Shown here: positions 7,475 to 16,400 of the stretch, piece by piece | How positions within the stretch are numbered: position 1 is the stretch's first letter | How the letters are laid out: each line of letters opens with the position of its first letter | Assembly: GCF_005937985.2 (NCBI RefSeq) | Contig: NZ_CP042172.1 | Coordinates: 3,410,001 to 3,474,000, forward strand | Direction of reading: 5' to 3' | Length of the DNA: 64,000 nt | Source of the DNA: Arthrobacter sp. KBS0702 | GTDB taxonomy: Bacteria; Actinomycetota; Actinomycetes; Actinomycetales; Micrococcaceae | Notes under the pieces: model-generated | The model's database searches: none | What the model was told of the DNA's origin: nothing | The model's input: the letters and a program-made list of their open reading frames with translations, nothing else | Made by a program: the position numbers and the translations under genes

Positions 7475-8631
7475 CCGGTTCCCCGAACCACCTCACCCTC
7501 GGCGTCCTCGCCGGCACGCGGAAGCCGGACGAGCGCCGCCTTCCCATCCACCCGCGCCACTTTGAACGCATCGCCCCGGAGCTCAGGCAGCAGCTGATCC
7601 TGGAAGAAGGCTATGGCGAGCGCTCTGGCGTTTCGGACGCCCACTTGGCCGGCCTCGTGGGCGGCATCGTGCCGCGGGCCCGGCTCCTGGCCGACGCCGA
7701 CGTCGTCCTCCTCCCCAAGCCGCAGCCCGCGGACCTGGCCGAGCTTCGCGACGGGCAGGTCCTCTGGGGCTGGCCGCACTGCGTCCAGGACACGGCGATC
7801 ACCCAGCTGGCGATCGACAAGAAACTCACCCTGATCGCCTTCGAGGCGATGAACCACTGGGCCAGCGACGGCGGCTTCGGCCTGCACGTCTTCCACAAGA
7901 ACAACGAGCTCGCAGGCTACTGCTCCGTGTTGCACGCCCTGGCCCTCACGGGCACCACCGGCGACTACGGCCGCCGGCTCAGTGCCGTGGTCATCGGCTT
8001 CGGTGCCACCGCCCGCGGAGCGGTGACCGCGCTCAACGCCCACGGCATCCACGACGTTCAGGTGCTGACCAACCGCGGCGTCGCGGCGGTGGGTTCACCG
8101 ATCCACTCGGTGCGGATCGCGCAGTTCGACCACGACAGCAAGGCGCCGTTCCTGAGCGAGGTCATCACCGACCGCGGCAGGGTTCCGCTGGCGCCCTTCC
8201 TCGCGGAGAGTGACATCGTGGTCAACTGCACCCTGCAGGATCCCAATGCCCCGCTGACCTACCTGCGCACTGAGGACCTGGCTGCCTTCCGGCCCGGCAG
8301 CCTGATCGTGGATGTGTCCTGCGATGAGGGGATGGGCTTCAGCTGGGCGAAGACCACCACCTTCGCCGAGCCGATGTTCACGGTGGGCGACCACATCGAC
8401 TACTACGCGGTGGACCACAGCCCGTCCTACCTCTGGAACTCCGCCAGCTGGGAGATCAGTGAGGCGCTGCTGCCGTTCCTGGAGACGGTGCTCGCCGGAC
8501 CCGCGGCCTGGGACGGCAACGAAACCATCCGCCGGGCCATCGAAATCCGCGACGGCGTGGTGCTCAACCCGGATGTGCTGGAGTTCCAGCACCGGCAGCC
8601 GGACTACCCGCACCTGCCGGTGGCCGGCTAG
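7471..8631 (+). CDS. N5-(carboxyethyl)ornithine synthase / alanine dehydrogenase-like oxidoreductase
   Basis: A 386-residue protein of the alanine dehydrogenase/PNT family. The N-terminal domain has LGVLAGTRKPDERR and LLPKPQP. The NAD(P)-binding domain begins near AVVIGFGATARGAV (about residue 172), and a DVSCDEGMGFSWA segment lies near residue 280. It lacks the extra transmembrane parts of transhydrogenases. The best match from memory is N5-(carboxyethyl)ornithine synthase, which reductively condenses pyruvate with ornithine. An alanine- or lysine-type dehydrogenase cannot be excluded. It starts with GTG overlapping the stop of the small basic protein gene. Confidence 0.72.
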   Translation: MTGSPNHLTLGVLAGTRKPDERRLPIHPRHFERIAPELRQQLILEEGYGERSGVSDAHLAGLVGGIVPRARLLADADVVLLPKPQPADLAELRDGQVLWGWPHCVQDTAITQLAIDKKLTLIAFEAMNHWASDGGFGLHVFHKNNELAGYCSVLHALALTGTTGDYGRRLSAVVIGFGATARGAVTALNAHGIHDVQVLTNRGVAAVGSPIHSVRIAQFDHDSKAPFLSEVITDRGRVPLAPFLAESDIVVNCTLQDPNAPLTYLRTEDLAAFRPGSLIVDVSCDEGMGFSWAKTTTFAEPMFTVGDHIDYYAVDHSPSYLWNSASWEISEALLPFLETVLAGPAAWDGNETIRRAIEIRDGVVLNPDVLEFQHRQPDYPHLPVAG

Positions 8632-8656
8632 CGACTGTCCTTTTCGGTGCGGAAAG

Positions 8657-10033
8657 CTAGGCGGCGACAATCCGCAGCAGCCGACGGCGGTCCTTAAGGT
8701 CCACCTTCAGCATCAGCTGGCCGCGCCGGGCCAGCACGACGGCGACCGCCGTCGCGGCAAGCGCCGGCACCCCGCCGGAAACCAGGATCGCCGTGTGCGG
8801 ATCCAGATGCTCGGCCAGCGAGCCCATCAGTGGGCCGCCGATTGCCTGGCCGCCGATCAGCACCATGATGTACAGGCTCATCACCCGGCCGCGGATCCCC
8901 AGATTGGCACTGACCTGCACCAACTGGTTGGCGGCGGTAAGGAACATCAGGCACCAGAAGCCGGCCAGCACCATGGCCACGCCGAACCATTCCATCGAGG
9001 GAGCCGCGGCGGCCAGGCAGAGCATCAGTCCGTACATCCCGGCGCCCAACACCACGGAGCGCAGCCGGAGCTGGCGCCGCCGAGCGGAGGTGATGGCCCC
9101 GGCCAGCGCCCCGAGCGCCACCAGGGCGTTGAGCAGGCCGTAGCCGCTGGCCCCGGCGTCGTACACATGGTCGGCGAAGGCCGCCAGCAGTACCGGCAGG
9201 CTCATCGCGAACACCGCGACGAAGCCGGCCATCAGCCAGGGCCAGTAGATCGTGGGTTTGCCTAGGGCGTACCGCAGCCCTTCCCTGAGCATGCCCTTCC
9301 GTTTGGCGGCGGGCAGCGTGAGGTGCAACTCGTCCTTGCGCAGGACCAGCAGCATGGTCACCGTGGAGCAGCACGCGACGGCGTTGGCGGCGAACGCCCA
9401 GCCTGCCCCGACCGCGCCCAGCAGCACACCGGCGAAAGCCGGGCCGATCAGGCCGCCGAGCTGGAAGATCGTGGAGTTTACGCTGATGGCGTTGCGCAGG
9501 TAGGCCGGGCCCACCAGTTCGTTGACGAAGACCTGCCGGGCCGGCTGGTCCAGCACCGTGACCAGGCCCAGCGTCAGGGCGATCGCGTAAACGTGCCAGA
9601 CCTCGATCCGCTGGCTCAGCGCCAGACCCGCAAGGAGCGCCGCCAGCACGGCGGCGACGGACTGGCACAGCATGAGGATCCTGCGCTTGGCGAAACGGTC
9701 CGCCATCATGCCCGCCCAGGGGCCCAGGAACAGCGAGGGCAGGAACTGAAGGGCCACGGTGACGCCGACGGCGGTGACGGAGCCGGAGAGCTGGAGGACC
9801 AGCCAGTCCTGCGCGATGCGCTGCATCCAGAGCGCCACCACGGCGATGAAGTGTCCAATCGCGAAGATCCGGAAGTTGCGGACCTTGAGGGAAATGAAGG
9901 TGTGCCGCCAGGGCAGCCGCTCGCTGACGACGCCGATCGGCTGCGTGGTGGGCGGGGTGGTCGGGGGCAGAGTGACCTGCCGGAGTTGTTCGTGCTGCGG
10001 GTCGGCGGCCTGGAAAGGCGGAGGGGGTGCCAC
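8657..10033 (-). CDS. MFS transporter, drug/siderophore exporter-like
   Basis: A 458-residue protein with 10-12 predicted transmembrane helices, starting at about residue 50 (RNFRIFAIGHFIAVVALWMQ). The MFS loop 2-3 signature appears as GMMADRFAKRRIL, followed by a VLDQPARQVFVNELV segment typical of the MFS_3/EntS-like group. The roughly 45-residue N-terminal extension is Pro/Thr/Gln-rich and cytoplasmic. The start codon is GTG at 10033. Members export small molecules using the proton gradient; the substrate is unknown. The LysR regulator at 11894 points the other way and may have been its original divergent partner before the two-gene cassette between them. Confidence 0.85.
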   Translation of the reverse strand: MAPPPPFQAADPQHEQLRQVTLPPTTPPTTQPIGVVSERLPWRHTFISLKVRNFRIFAIGHFIAVVALWMQRIAQDWLVLQLSGSVTAVGVTVALQFLPSLFLGPWAGMMADRFAKRRILMLCQSVAAVLAALLAGLALSQRIEVWHVYAIALTLGLVTVLDQPARQVFVNELVGPAYLRNAISVNSTIFQLGGLIGPAFAGVLLGAVGAGWAFAANAVACCSTVTMLLVLRKDELHLTLPAAKRKGMLREGLRYALGKPTIYWPWLMAGFVAVFAMSLPVLLAAFADHVYDAGASGYGLLNALVALGALAGAITSARRRQLRLRSVVLGAGMYGLMLCLAAAAPSMEWFGVAMVLAGFWCLMFLTAANQLVQVSANLGIRGRVMSLYIMVLIGGQAIGGPLMGSLAEHLDPHTAILVSGGVPALAATAVAVVLARRGQLMLKVDLKDRRRLLRIVAA

Positions 10034-10174
10034 GGAAAGTCCTCAAGGGAGCGGGTCAACGGGGTCGCCTTAACGCTATGCTGGCCCGAAACGATCATGG
10101 AAGGCGATTCTGCATATAACTAGCATCACGAATCGCAATGCAGGGCTAGGTCAGAGCGGTGCCTACTAAATTCG

Positions 10175-10993
10175 TTAGGTAGCGGAGTTATCGGTGGCCG
10201 AAATCGCTTCACGGAGACCCGCCGGCCCCTCGACCGGAAAGGCAGCCGCCCCGCGGAGCGCCGAACCCGGAACCCAAGACTCAACCACTTGCACTTGCTG
10301 GACCTCGCCCGAGACGACGTGCGCAGTCGCCAGCAAGCAGAATGACTCTTTTCCGGCGACCGCACGTGAGCTAAGTTTCACGTTTTCGTGAAGCATCGCC
10401 CGGGCGGCAATCAGGCATCCATGTGTATTGGAACCAATGAGCAATGTGACGTGTTGCTTGCTGGAGAATGGATTCGGCAGCCTAATAACAAGCCCGAAGT
10501 CTGCAATCGGGGCAGTGACTCCTCGCTCATCGACTGTGGTTTCGGCCTGAAATCTGCGTCCGTCAGCCAGAACGATGGCATGCCCGTCAAACTCAACTCC
10601 CGCGTCCAGGCGCGACAACAAAATTCTGGTGACATTGTTGTGGACCGGACCGCCAATGACAATGAGATTTCGATTCCAGCTTGTTGAGGGAAAAGTACCC
10701 GACAGCCTCGTGCGGCATTCCACCTTCAGCATGTTTGTGAGATACGAAGACACCTCACCTCCCGCGATCGCTTCGCTAGGAAAAACTAGTGAAGAATTCT
10801 CCCGGGGAGAACTTTCCGGCGCAGTCGTGAGGACCAACTCCACCCGCTTCTCGCGCAGGACGCCCCACAGTTGTCCGGCGGGGCGCGTTTTGGTCCAACG
10901 ACTCCAAGCCCGGCGAGCCAAGAGTCCAAAAACAAACGCAATGGCCCCGGAGAAAAGATTTCCGGAGACGCCGCTTAAAATTTCGTCAATCAT
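10175..10993 (-). CDS. Membrane-anchored protein of unknown function in a lower-GC cassette
   Basis: A 272-residue protein. Residues about 10-27 (SGNLFSGAIAFVFGLLAR) form one hydrophobic segment followed by basic residues, so the bulk is probably cytoplasmic. The soluble part looks alpha/beta: NLIVIGGPVHNNVTR near residue 108, a GLVIRLPNP segment, and LLIGSNTHGCLIAARAM near residue 190. The two glycine-rich strand-turn motifs suggest a Rossmann-like ligand-binding fold, but I do not recognise a family. The start overlaps the stop of the upstream SDR gene by 8 bp, so they form an operon. Base composition is visibly lower in GC than the neighbours and codon use is mixed, consistent with recent acquisition. 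Confidence 0.75.
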   Translation of the reverse strand: MIDEILSGVSGNLFSGAIAFVFGLLARRAWSRWTKTRPAGQLWGVLREKRVELVLTTAPESSPRENSSLVFPSEAIAGGEVSSYLTNMLKVECRTRLSGTFPSTSWNRNLIVIGGPVHNNVTRILLSRLDAGVEFDGHAIVLADGRRFQAETTVDERGVTAPIADFGLVIRLPNPFSSKQHVTLLIGSNTHGCLIAARAMLHENVKLSSRAVAGKESFCLLATAHVVSGEVQQVQVVESWVPGSALRGAAAFPVEGPAGLREAISATDNSAT

Positions 10994-11723
10994 TCATTGC
11001 CCCGCCCGCCAGTTGACCGTTGTCGATGACGATTATTTCGCCTCGCAGGTCTTCATTGGAGCTCATCCTAACCAGTTGCTCCGCAACTTCCGGTGCATTG
11101 AGCAGCCTACCGCCGGGAATTGACCGTTGCAGCCTTTCGAAATGCCCCGGCTCCGCCTCATGTAATTTGCGGACGCCAGGATGATCGACCGTTCCAAGGA
11201 CTGCCACGTTCAGGCGGATCCCGGCTGCGGCCAGTTCCGGGGCTAAACCCTTGGTGAATCCGTGCAGGGCCGCCTTACTCGCTGAGTAAATCGGCAGGCC
11301 ATAGCTGCCGAGCGCATTGATGGACGACGTCAGCAAAATCGAACCGCCTTGCCGGAGAGCCCCCCGGGTTGCCTCAACGACATCGACTGCAGAGAGAAAA
11401 TTGTCCCTGAACGTTTCGTCGATTAAATCCAGATCCGGTCGGAAGTGTTCTTGAAGTACTTCGCGTGCCAGTGCCCCGCCCGCGACATGGATCACGCAAT
11501 CGAGGGCAGCTACAGGCACTTCGAAGCTCGGAATGGAATTTCCGTGGCCCAAGTTAGCTTCGATGAATCGACCGCGCCACACCGCACCGGCGGGCTGAGT
11601 TCGATCAATGCCCCAGACATCGAAGCCCCTCTTCCGGAGGGCGGCCGCAACCTCGGAGCCGATATAGCCACCGACCCCGGTGACCAGGGCAGTACGGGCA
11701 ACGTCGTCAATTTCGTAAGGCAT
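10986..11723 (-). CDS. SDR family NAD(P)-dependent oxidoreductase
   Basis: A 245-residue short-chain dehydrogenase. It has the cofactor motif TALVTGVGGYIGSE (about residues 11-24), the IHVAGGA strand equivalent to NNAG, catalytic Ser in LLTSSINALGS, YSASK (the YxxxK pair) and a C-terminal EIIVIDNGQ near the usual DGG position. I chose ATG 11723 because it gives the canonical N-terminus; upstream in-frame codons would extend through the divergent promoter region. Length is normal for classical SDRs. The substrate is unknown. It is co-transcribed with the membrane-anchored protein at 10175 and shares its lower GC. Confidence 0.88.
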   Translation of the reverse strand: MPYEIDDVARTALVTGVGGYIGSEVAAALRKRGFDVWGIDRTQPAGAVWRGRFIEANLGHGNSIPSFEVPVAALDCVIHVAGGALAREVLQEHFRPDLDLIDETFRDNFLSAVDVVEATRGALRQGGSILLTSSINALGSYGLPIYSASKAALHGFTKGLAPELAAAGIRLNVAVLGTVDHPGVRKLHEAEPGHFERLQRSIPGGRLLNAPEVAEQLVRMSSNEDLRGEIIVIDNGQLAGGAMND

Positions 11724-11893
11724 GCTGACAGTCTTACATTGCGGGCCCCCGTCGCCAGCACTCCCAGAACGCGCGTCAGTCACATACCAGTTAGGCTGAC
11801 TCTCAGATTGTGGAAATTTATCTTCCATATGCCAAACATTATGAAATGCACTGCAATGCCGCAGCGCGACCAACATGCCACCCGGGAGGCCGC
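11724..11893. promoter_or_regulatory. Divergent SDR/LysR intergenic region, AT-rich
   Basis: About 170 bp separate the SDR cassette from the LysR gene. An AT-rich block at 11800-11850 contains the inverted repeat TGGAA-N7-TTCCA (11811-11815 / 11823-11827), a plausible LysR-type operator. LysR regulators commonly bind in the region shared with a divergent target gene. Confidence 0.4.
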
Positions 11894-12748
11894 ATGTTTG
11901 AACCCGCCCAGCTCCGGTCTTTCCTGGCCGTGGCCGAGACGCTCAGCTTCACGCGCGCGGCCGAGCGCCTGGGCCTGGCGCAGCCGACGGTCAGCCAGCA
12001 TGTCCGAAAGCTGGAAGCCGCGGCCAGGCGAACCCTGATTGCCCGCGACACCCGCGACGTGCGCCTGACGGACAACGGCGATGCCATGGCGGGCTTCGCG
12101 CGCAGTATCCTCGCGGCCCACGATTCCGCGGCCCGCTACTTCTCCGGTTCGGCGATGCGCGGCCGGCTGCGCTTCGGCACGGCGGACGACCTGGCGATCA
12201 CCGGACTGCCCCGCATTCTGCGCGAGTTCCGCCAGATCTACCCGCAGATCAACCTCGAACTCACGGTGGGCCAGAGCGACCAGCTGTACAAGCGGCTCAA
12301 CGCCGGCCAGTTGGACCTCGTTTTCGTCAAGTGGGTCGCCGGCGCCAAGGACGGCACCGTGGTGCAGCAGGACTCCTTCGCCTGGGTGGGGCTCGAGCAG
12401 ACCGCCCTGGACCCTGGCCATCCCGTGCCGCTGATCGCCTACCCGGCCCCCAGTCTCAGCCGGAAGCTGGCCATCGATGCTCTCGAAGCCACCGGCCGCA
12501 CGTGGCGGATCACCTGCACCACGCGGCAGATCAGCGGGGTGCTCGCCGCCGTCCGCGCCGGCATCGGCGTCGCCGTGATGCCGTCCTCCTTGGTTCCGGA
12601 GGACCTGAAAATCATCACCCGGCGTTTCGATCTGCCGAGCGTCGGCGACGTCGACTTCACCTTGATCCGCAATCCGCTGGCCAACACCGAGGTCATCGAG
12701 GCCCTCACCCAGACCATCGTGGGACGCGCCCTCAACCGCTCCACCTAG
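11894..12748 (+). CDS. LysR family transcriptional regulator
   Basis: A 284-residue LysR regulator. The N-terminal HTH reads FTRAAERLGLAQPTVSQHVRKLE (described here over residues about 17-39), followed by a periplasmic-binding-protein-like effector domain (RLRFGTADDLAITGLP onward). ATG 11894 follows GGGAGG at 11884-11889. An upstream ATG at 11810 is in frame but would translate the AT-rich intergenic region, so I rejected it. It diverges from the SDR cassette and lies near the MFS exporter. Which of them it controls is open. Confidence 0.85.
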   Translation: MFEPAQLRSFLAVAETLSFTRAAERLGLAQPTVSQHVRKLEAAARRTLIARDTRDVRLTDNGDAMAGFARSILAAHDSAARYFSGSAMRGRLRFGTADDLAITGLPRILREFRQIYPQINLELTVGQSDQLYKRLNAGQLDLVFVKWVAGAKDGTVVQQDSFAWVGLEQTALDPGHPVPLIAYPAPSLSRKLAIDALEATGRTWRITCTTRQISGVLAAVRAGIGVAVMPSSLVPEDLKIITRRFDLPSVGDVDFTLIRNPLANTEVIEALTQTIVGRALNRST

Positions 12749-12776
12749 TTCGCGGGCCCGGGGTACCTACGCAGCC

Positions 12777-12790
12777 GGTACCGCGGTACC
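12777..12790. other. Perfect 14-bp palindrome downstream of the LysR gene
   Basis: GGTACCGCGGTACC is self-complementary, and a third GGTACC lies just upstream near 12763. There is no T tract, so terminator function is doubtful. Confidence 0.3.
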
Positions 12791-12982
12791 TGCCCCCAAA
12801 ATACTTGGCTGGCCGGGTCAGTACGCGGCCATTGAACGCGAGTGGTACTTGTCCTATCCTGACTGTGTTGAAGGTCAAGCAGAGGCCCGCCACCACGATT
12901 TCGACATAACGAACGTTGTCGCTGCTTGCTGCCATACCGCTATGGCGGCAGTCCGCGGGAACTTGTTCGGGATAGGCCAGCA

Positions 12983-13354
12983 ATGACGCCAGCCATAAAC
13001 CGTCCCCACCCCACCATGGGATCGGGCGCCATGCGGCACGGCCGCCCGTTTACGCCGGCCCGGCCGCTGACGGCGGCGCCGCCGCTCGATACTGTGCCGC
13101 ATCCGCCCCTGGGCCGCCTCGACCCGCACGCTGCCCCTGTCCGCACCGACGAGGACTACGTGGGCATCCCGTTCTGTGAGCGTTGCGGGACGGATGAGTT
13201 TGTCTACCTGGAGTCGTTCGTCCCGGCCAAGCACCGCCGCGACGGCTCGGTCAGCAAACTGGGCGAAGTGGCCTACTTTTGCTCCGGCTGCGAGGATTTC
13301 TCCGCACACGCCGTCCCGGCGTCCTGGGTCCCGCCCGGCTGGTACCTGGGCTGA
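12983..13354 (+). CDS. Small zinc-ribbon-like protein, unknown function
   Basis: A 123-residue protein. The first about 55 residues are Pro/Ala-rich and probably disordered. The rest holds two cysteine pairs, FCERCG and YFCSGCE, 38 residues apart, forming a likely zinc ribbon. The segment ends with PPGWYLG. The exact start is uncertain: ATG 12983 has only a weak upstream purine run, and ATG 12926 is also in frame. It is convergent with putA across a strong hairpin. Function not recognised. Confidence 0.65.
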   Translation: MTPAINRPHPTMGSGAMRHGRPFTPARPLTAAPPLDTVPHPPLGRLDPHAAPVRTDEDYVGIPFCERCGTDEFVYLESFVPAKHRRDGSVSKLGEVAYFCSGCEDFSAHAVPASWVPPGWYLG

Positions 13355-13371
13355 GCGCCCCTTAAACGGCC

Positions 13372-13414
13372 GTCGCCGCCGTGCCCGCACCTTGCGTGCG
13401 GTCACGGCGGCGAC
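13372..13414. terminator. Strong bidirectional hairpin between the zinc-ribbon gene and putA
   Basis: GTCGCCGCCGTG (13372-13383) pairs perfectly with CACGGCGGCGAC (13403-13414), and CCGCAC/GTGCGG extends the stem inward. It sits between convergent genes and can act in both directions, although flanking T runs are weak. Confidence 0.7.
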
Positions 13415-13446
13415 GCTGTCTGGCCGGGGAGTGCCCCGGGGGTTGC

Positions 13447-16400
13447 CTAGACCAGTCCGTCCGAGAGGTGGTTGGCGGTGCCGAAGCGGTGCGCCGTGAT
13501 GCTGACGGCCTGCTCATGCAGGAACGCCAGCAGCTCCACCCGCCCGGCCTCCGTGACCGGGTGGGAATAGACCGCCAGGTCGGGGCGGCCGCCGGTCGCC
13601 TCGGCCAGCGCCATAGCGTCGCCGCCGATCAGGCGGATCCGCGCCACGGACAGCTTGGCGGCCCCGGCGAGCTTGGCCGCGGAAGACAGCCACTCGGCGT
13701 CGCTCTCCACAGTGATGGCGATTCCGAGCCCGGACAGCACGGCCCGCAGCTGGGAGGGGACGTCCACCGCGCTGGAAACCGTGACGTCCGACCCGGCCAG
13801 CACGCCGGCGGCAACGGCCCGGACGAGGCGGCCGAGCGGTTCACCTTCCGAGAGGCGCACCGTGACGGGCAACGGGCGGTAGCGGAAGACGTTGCGTTCG
13901 GCGCTCAGCCCGGAAACATCCTTGGCGGTGCCGAACTCCTCTGCCCAGGCCAGGGCGTCGGAGGCCAGCGAACGCTGCAGCGGGGCCAGCTCCTCCGCGG
14001 TCAGGAAGCCCTTGGCCGCGTCCTCGATCCGGCGCACACCGGAGTGGGCAGGCATGGTGTCGGCGGTGCTGGGCTTGCTGACCCACTCGCCGAGTCCGAC
14101 GAGGTAGTTGGGCCCGCCGGCCTTTGTGCCGGCGCCGACGGCGGATTTCTTCCAGCCGCCGAAGGGCTGGCGCTGCACGATCGCGCCCGTGATGCCGCGG
14201 TTGACGTAGAGGTTGCCGGCCTGGACGGTGTCCAGCCAGAGCGCCAGCTCGTCCGAGTTGAGCGAGTGCAGGCCGGAGGTCAGGCCGTACTCGATCTGGT
14301 TCTGGATCGCGATGGCCTCCTCCAGCGTCTCCGCCGTCATGACGCCGAGGACCGGGCCGAAGAACTCGGTGAGGTGGAAGTAGGAGCCGCGCCGGACGCC
14401 GTGCCGCACGCCCGGGCTCCACAGCTTGCCGGAATCATCCAGCTGTTTCGGCTCCACGGCCCAGGCCTCGCCCTCGCCAAGGGTGGTCAGCGCATTGAGG
14501 AGCTTGCCGCTGGCAGGCTCGATGATCGGGCCCATCTGGCTGGCAGGATCCTCCGGGTAGCCGACCTTGAGCGAGGTGACGGCGTCAATCAGCTGGTTGT
14601 GGAAGCGCTTGGACTTCGCCACCGAGCCCACCAGGATCACCAGCGAGGCCGCCGAGCACTTCTGGCCGGCGTGGCCGAACGCGGAGTACGCCACGTCCTT
14701 CGCGGCGAGATCCAGGTCGGCACTCGGGGTAACGATGATGGCGTTCTTCCCGCTGGTCTCGGCCAGCAGCGGCAGGTCCTTGCGGAAGGAACGGAACAGC
14801 TCGGCCGTCTCGTAGCCGCCGGTCAGGATGACACGGTCCACGGCCGGGTGGGAGATCAGCTGCTGGCCCAGTTCCCGCTCGCCGAGCTGCACCATGGTGA
14901 GCACGTCGCGCGGCACACCGGCCTCCCAGAGCGCCTCGATCATCACGGCGCCGCTGCGGCGGGCCTGCTTGGCGGGCTTGATCACGACGGCGGAGCCGGC
15001 GGCGAGCGCCGCGAGGGTGGAGCCGGCCGGGATGGCGACCGGGAAGTTCCACGGCGGCGTGACGACGGTCAGCTTGGCCGGGACGAAGGTGGCGCCGTCG
15101 ACGTCGTCGAGCTTGCGGGCCGATTCGGCGTAGTAGTGCGCGAAGTCGACGGCCTCGCTGACCTCCGGGTCGCCCTGGTCGATGGTTTTGCCGGTCTCGG
15201 ATGCCATGACCTCGAGGAGGTCGGCGCGGCGGGATTCGAGGACATCACCGGCGCGGTGCAGGATTTCGGCGCGCTCGGCGCCCGAGAGTGCGCCCCAGGC
15301 TTTACCCTTCTCGACGGCGGTGGCGATCACCTTGTTCAGGGTCTCGGCGTCGTTGATGGTGGCGGCCTCGACGGCGGCGTTGCCCAGCGTGGAGCTCGCG
15401 ACGCGTCCCAGGATGGCACGGCCCCAGTCGCGGTTGGCCGGCAGCGACGGGTCGGTGTCCGGGGTGTTCGCGAAGGAGTCATGCGGCAGCGGCTCGGCCG
15501 GGAGGCTGCGGTTCTGCCGCCTGTTGGGGGCAGGGACCTCGTCGTCGAGCTTGGCGAGGGAGGCGAGGAAGCGCTGCTTCTCGCGCTCGAAGAGGGATTC
15601 GTTCTCGCTGAGTTCGAAGACGGCGGACATGAAGTTGTCCTGGCTGGCGCCCTCTTCCAGGCGGCGGATCAGGTAGGCGATGGCGACGTCAAACTCGGCG
15701 GGGTGGACCACCGGCGTGTAGAGCAGGAGCGAGCCGACATCCTTCTTCACGGCTTCCGCCTGGCCTTGGGCCATGCCAAGGAGCATCTCGAACTCAATGC
15801 CGGACTCAACACCGCGCTGCTTGGCCAGCAGCCAGGCGAAGGCAATGTCGAACAGGTTGTGGCCGGCGACGCCGATCCGGATGTTGCCGATCCGGTCCGG
15901 GTGCAGCGCGTAGTTGATGACGCGCTTGTAGTTGGTGTCCGAGTCCTGCTTGGTGTTCCAGGTGGCGAGCGGCCAGTCGTGCAGGGACGCCTCGACCTGT
16001 TCCATCGGCAGGTTGGCGCCCTTGACGACGCGGACCTTGATCGCGGCGCCGCCGTCGGCGCGGCGGCCCGCGGCCCAGTCCTGCAGCCGGATCATGGCGG
16101 CGAGGGCATCCGGCAGGTAGGCCTGAAGCACAATGCCGGCTTCGAGGTTCTTGAACTCGGGCTTGTCCAGGATCCGGGTGAAGACCGCGATGGTCATGTC
16201 TAGGTCCTTGTACTCCTCCATGTCCAGGTTGATGAACTTGGCCTTCTTGCCGCCGGTGGCGAAGGAGGCGGCGCGGCTGAACAGCGGTGTGAGCTTCTCC
16301 ACGACGTGCTCCACGGCCTCGTCGAAGGCCCACGCGGAGTGCGGGGCCACGGTCGAGGAGACCTTGATCGAGACGTAGTCGACGTCGGGCCGGGCCAGCA

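Noticed and set aside
11810..11893. An earlier ATG for the LysR regulator
   Set aside because: It would translate the AT-rich divergent operator region, while ATG 11894 has a ribosome site and the family N-terminus.
13381..16203. A 940-codon open frame on the plus strand
   Set aside because: It lies antisense to putA; the translation is rich in Gly, Arg, His and Val without domains. It is a by-product of high GC.
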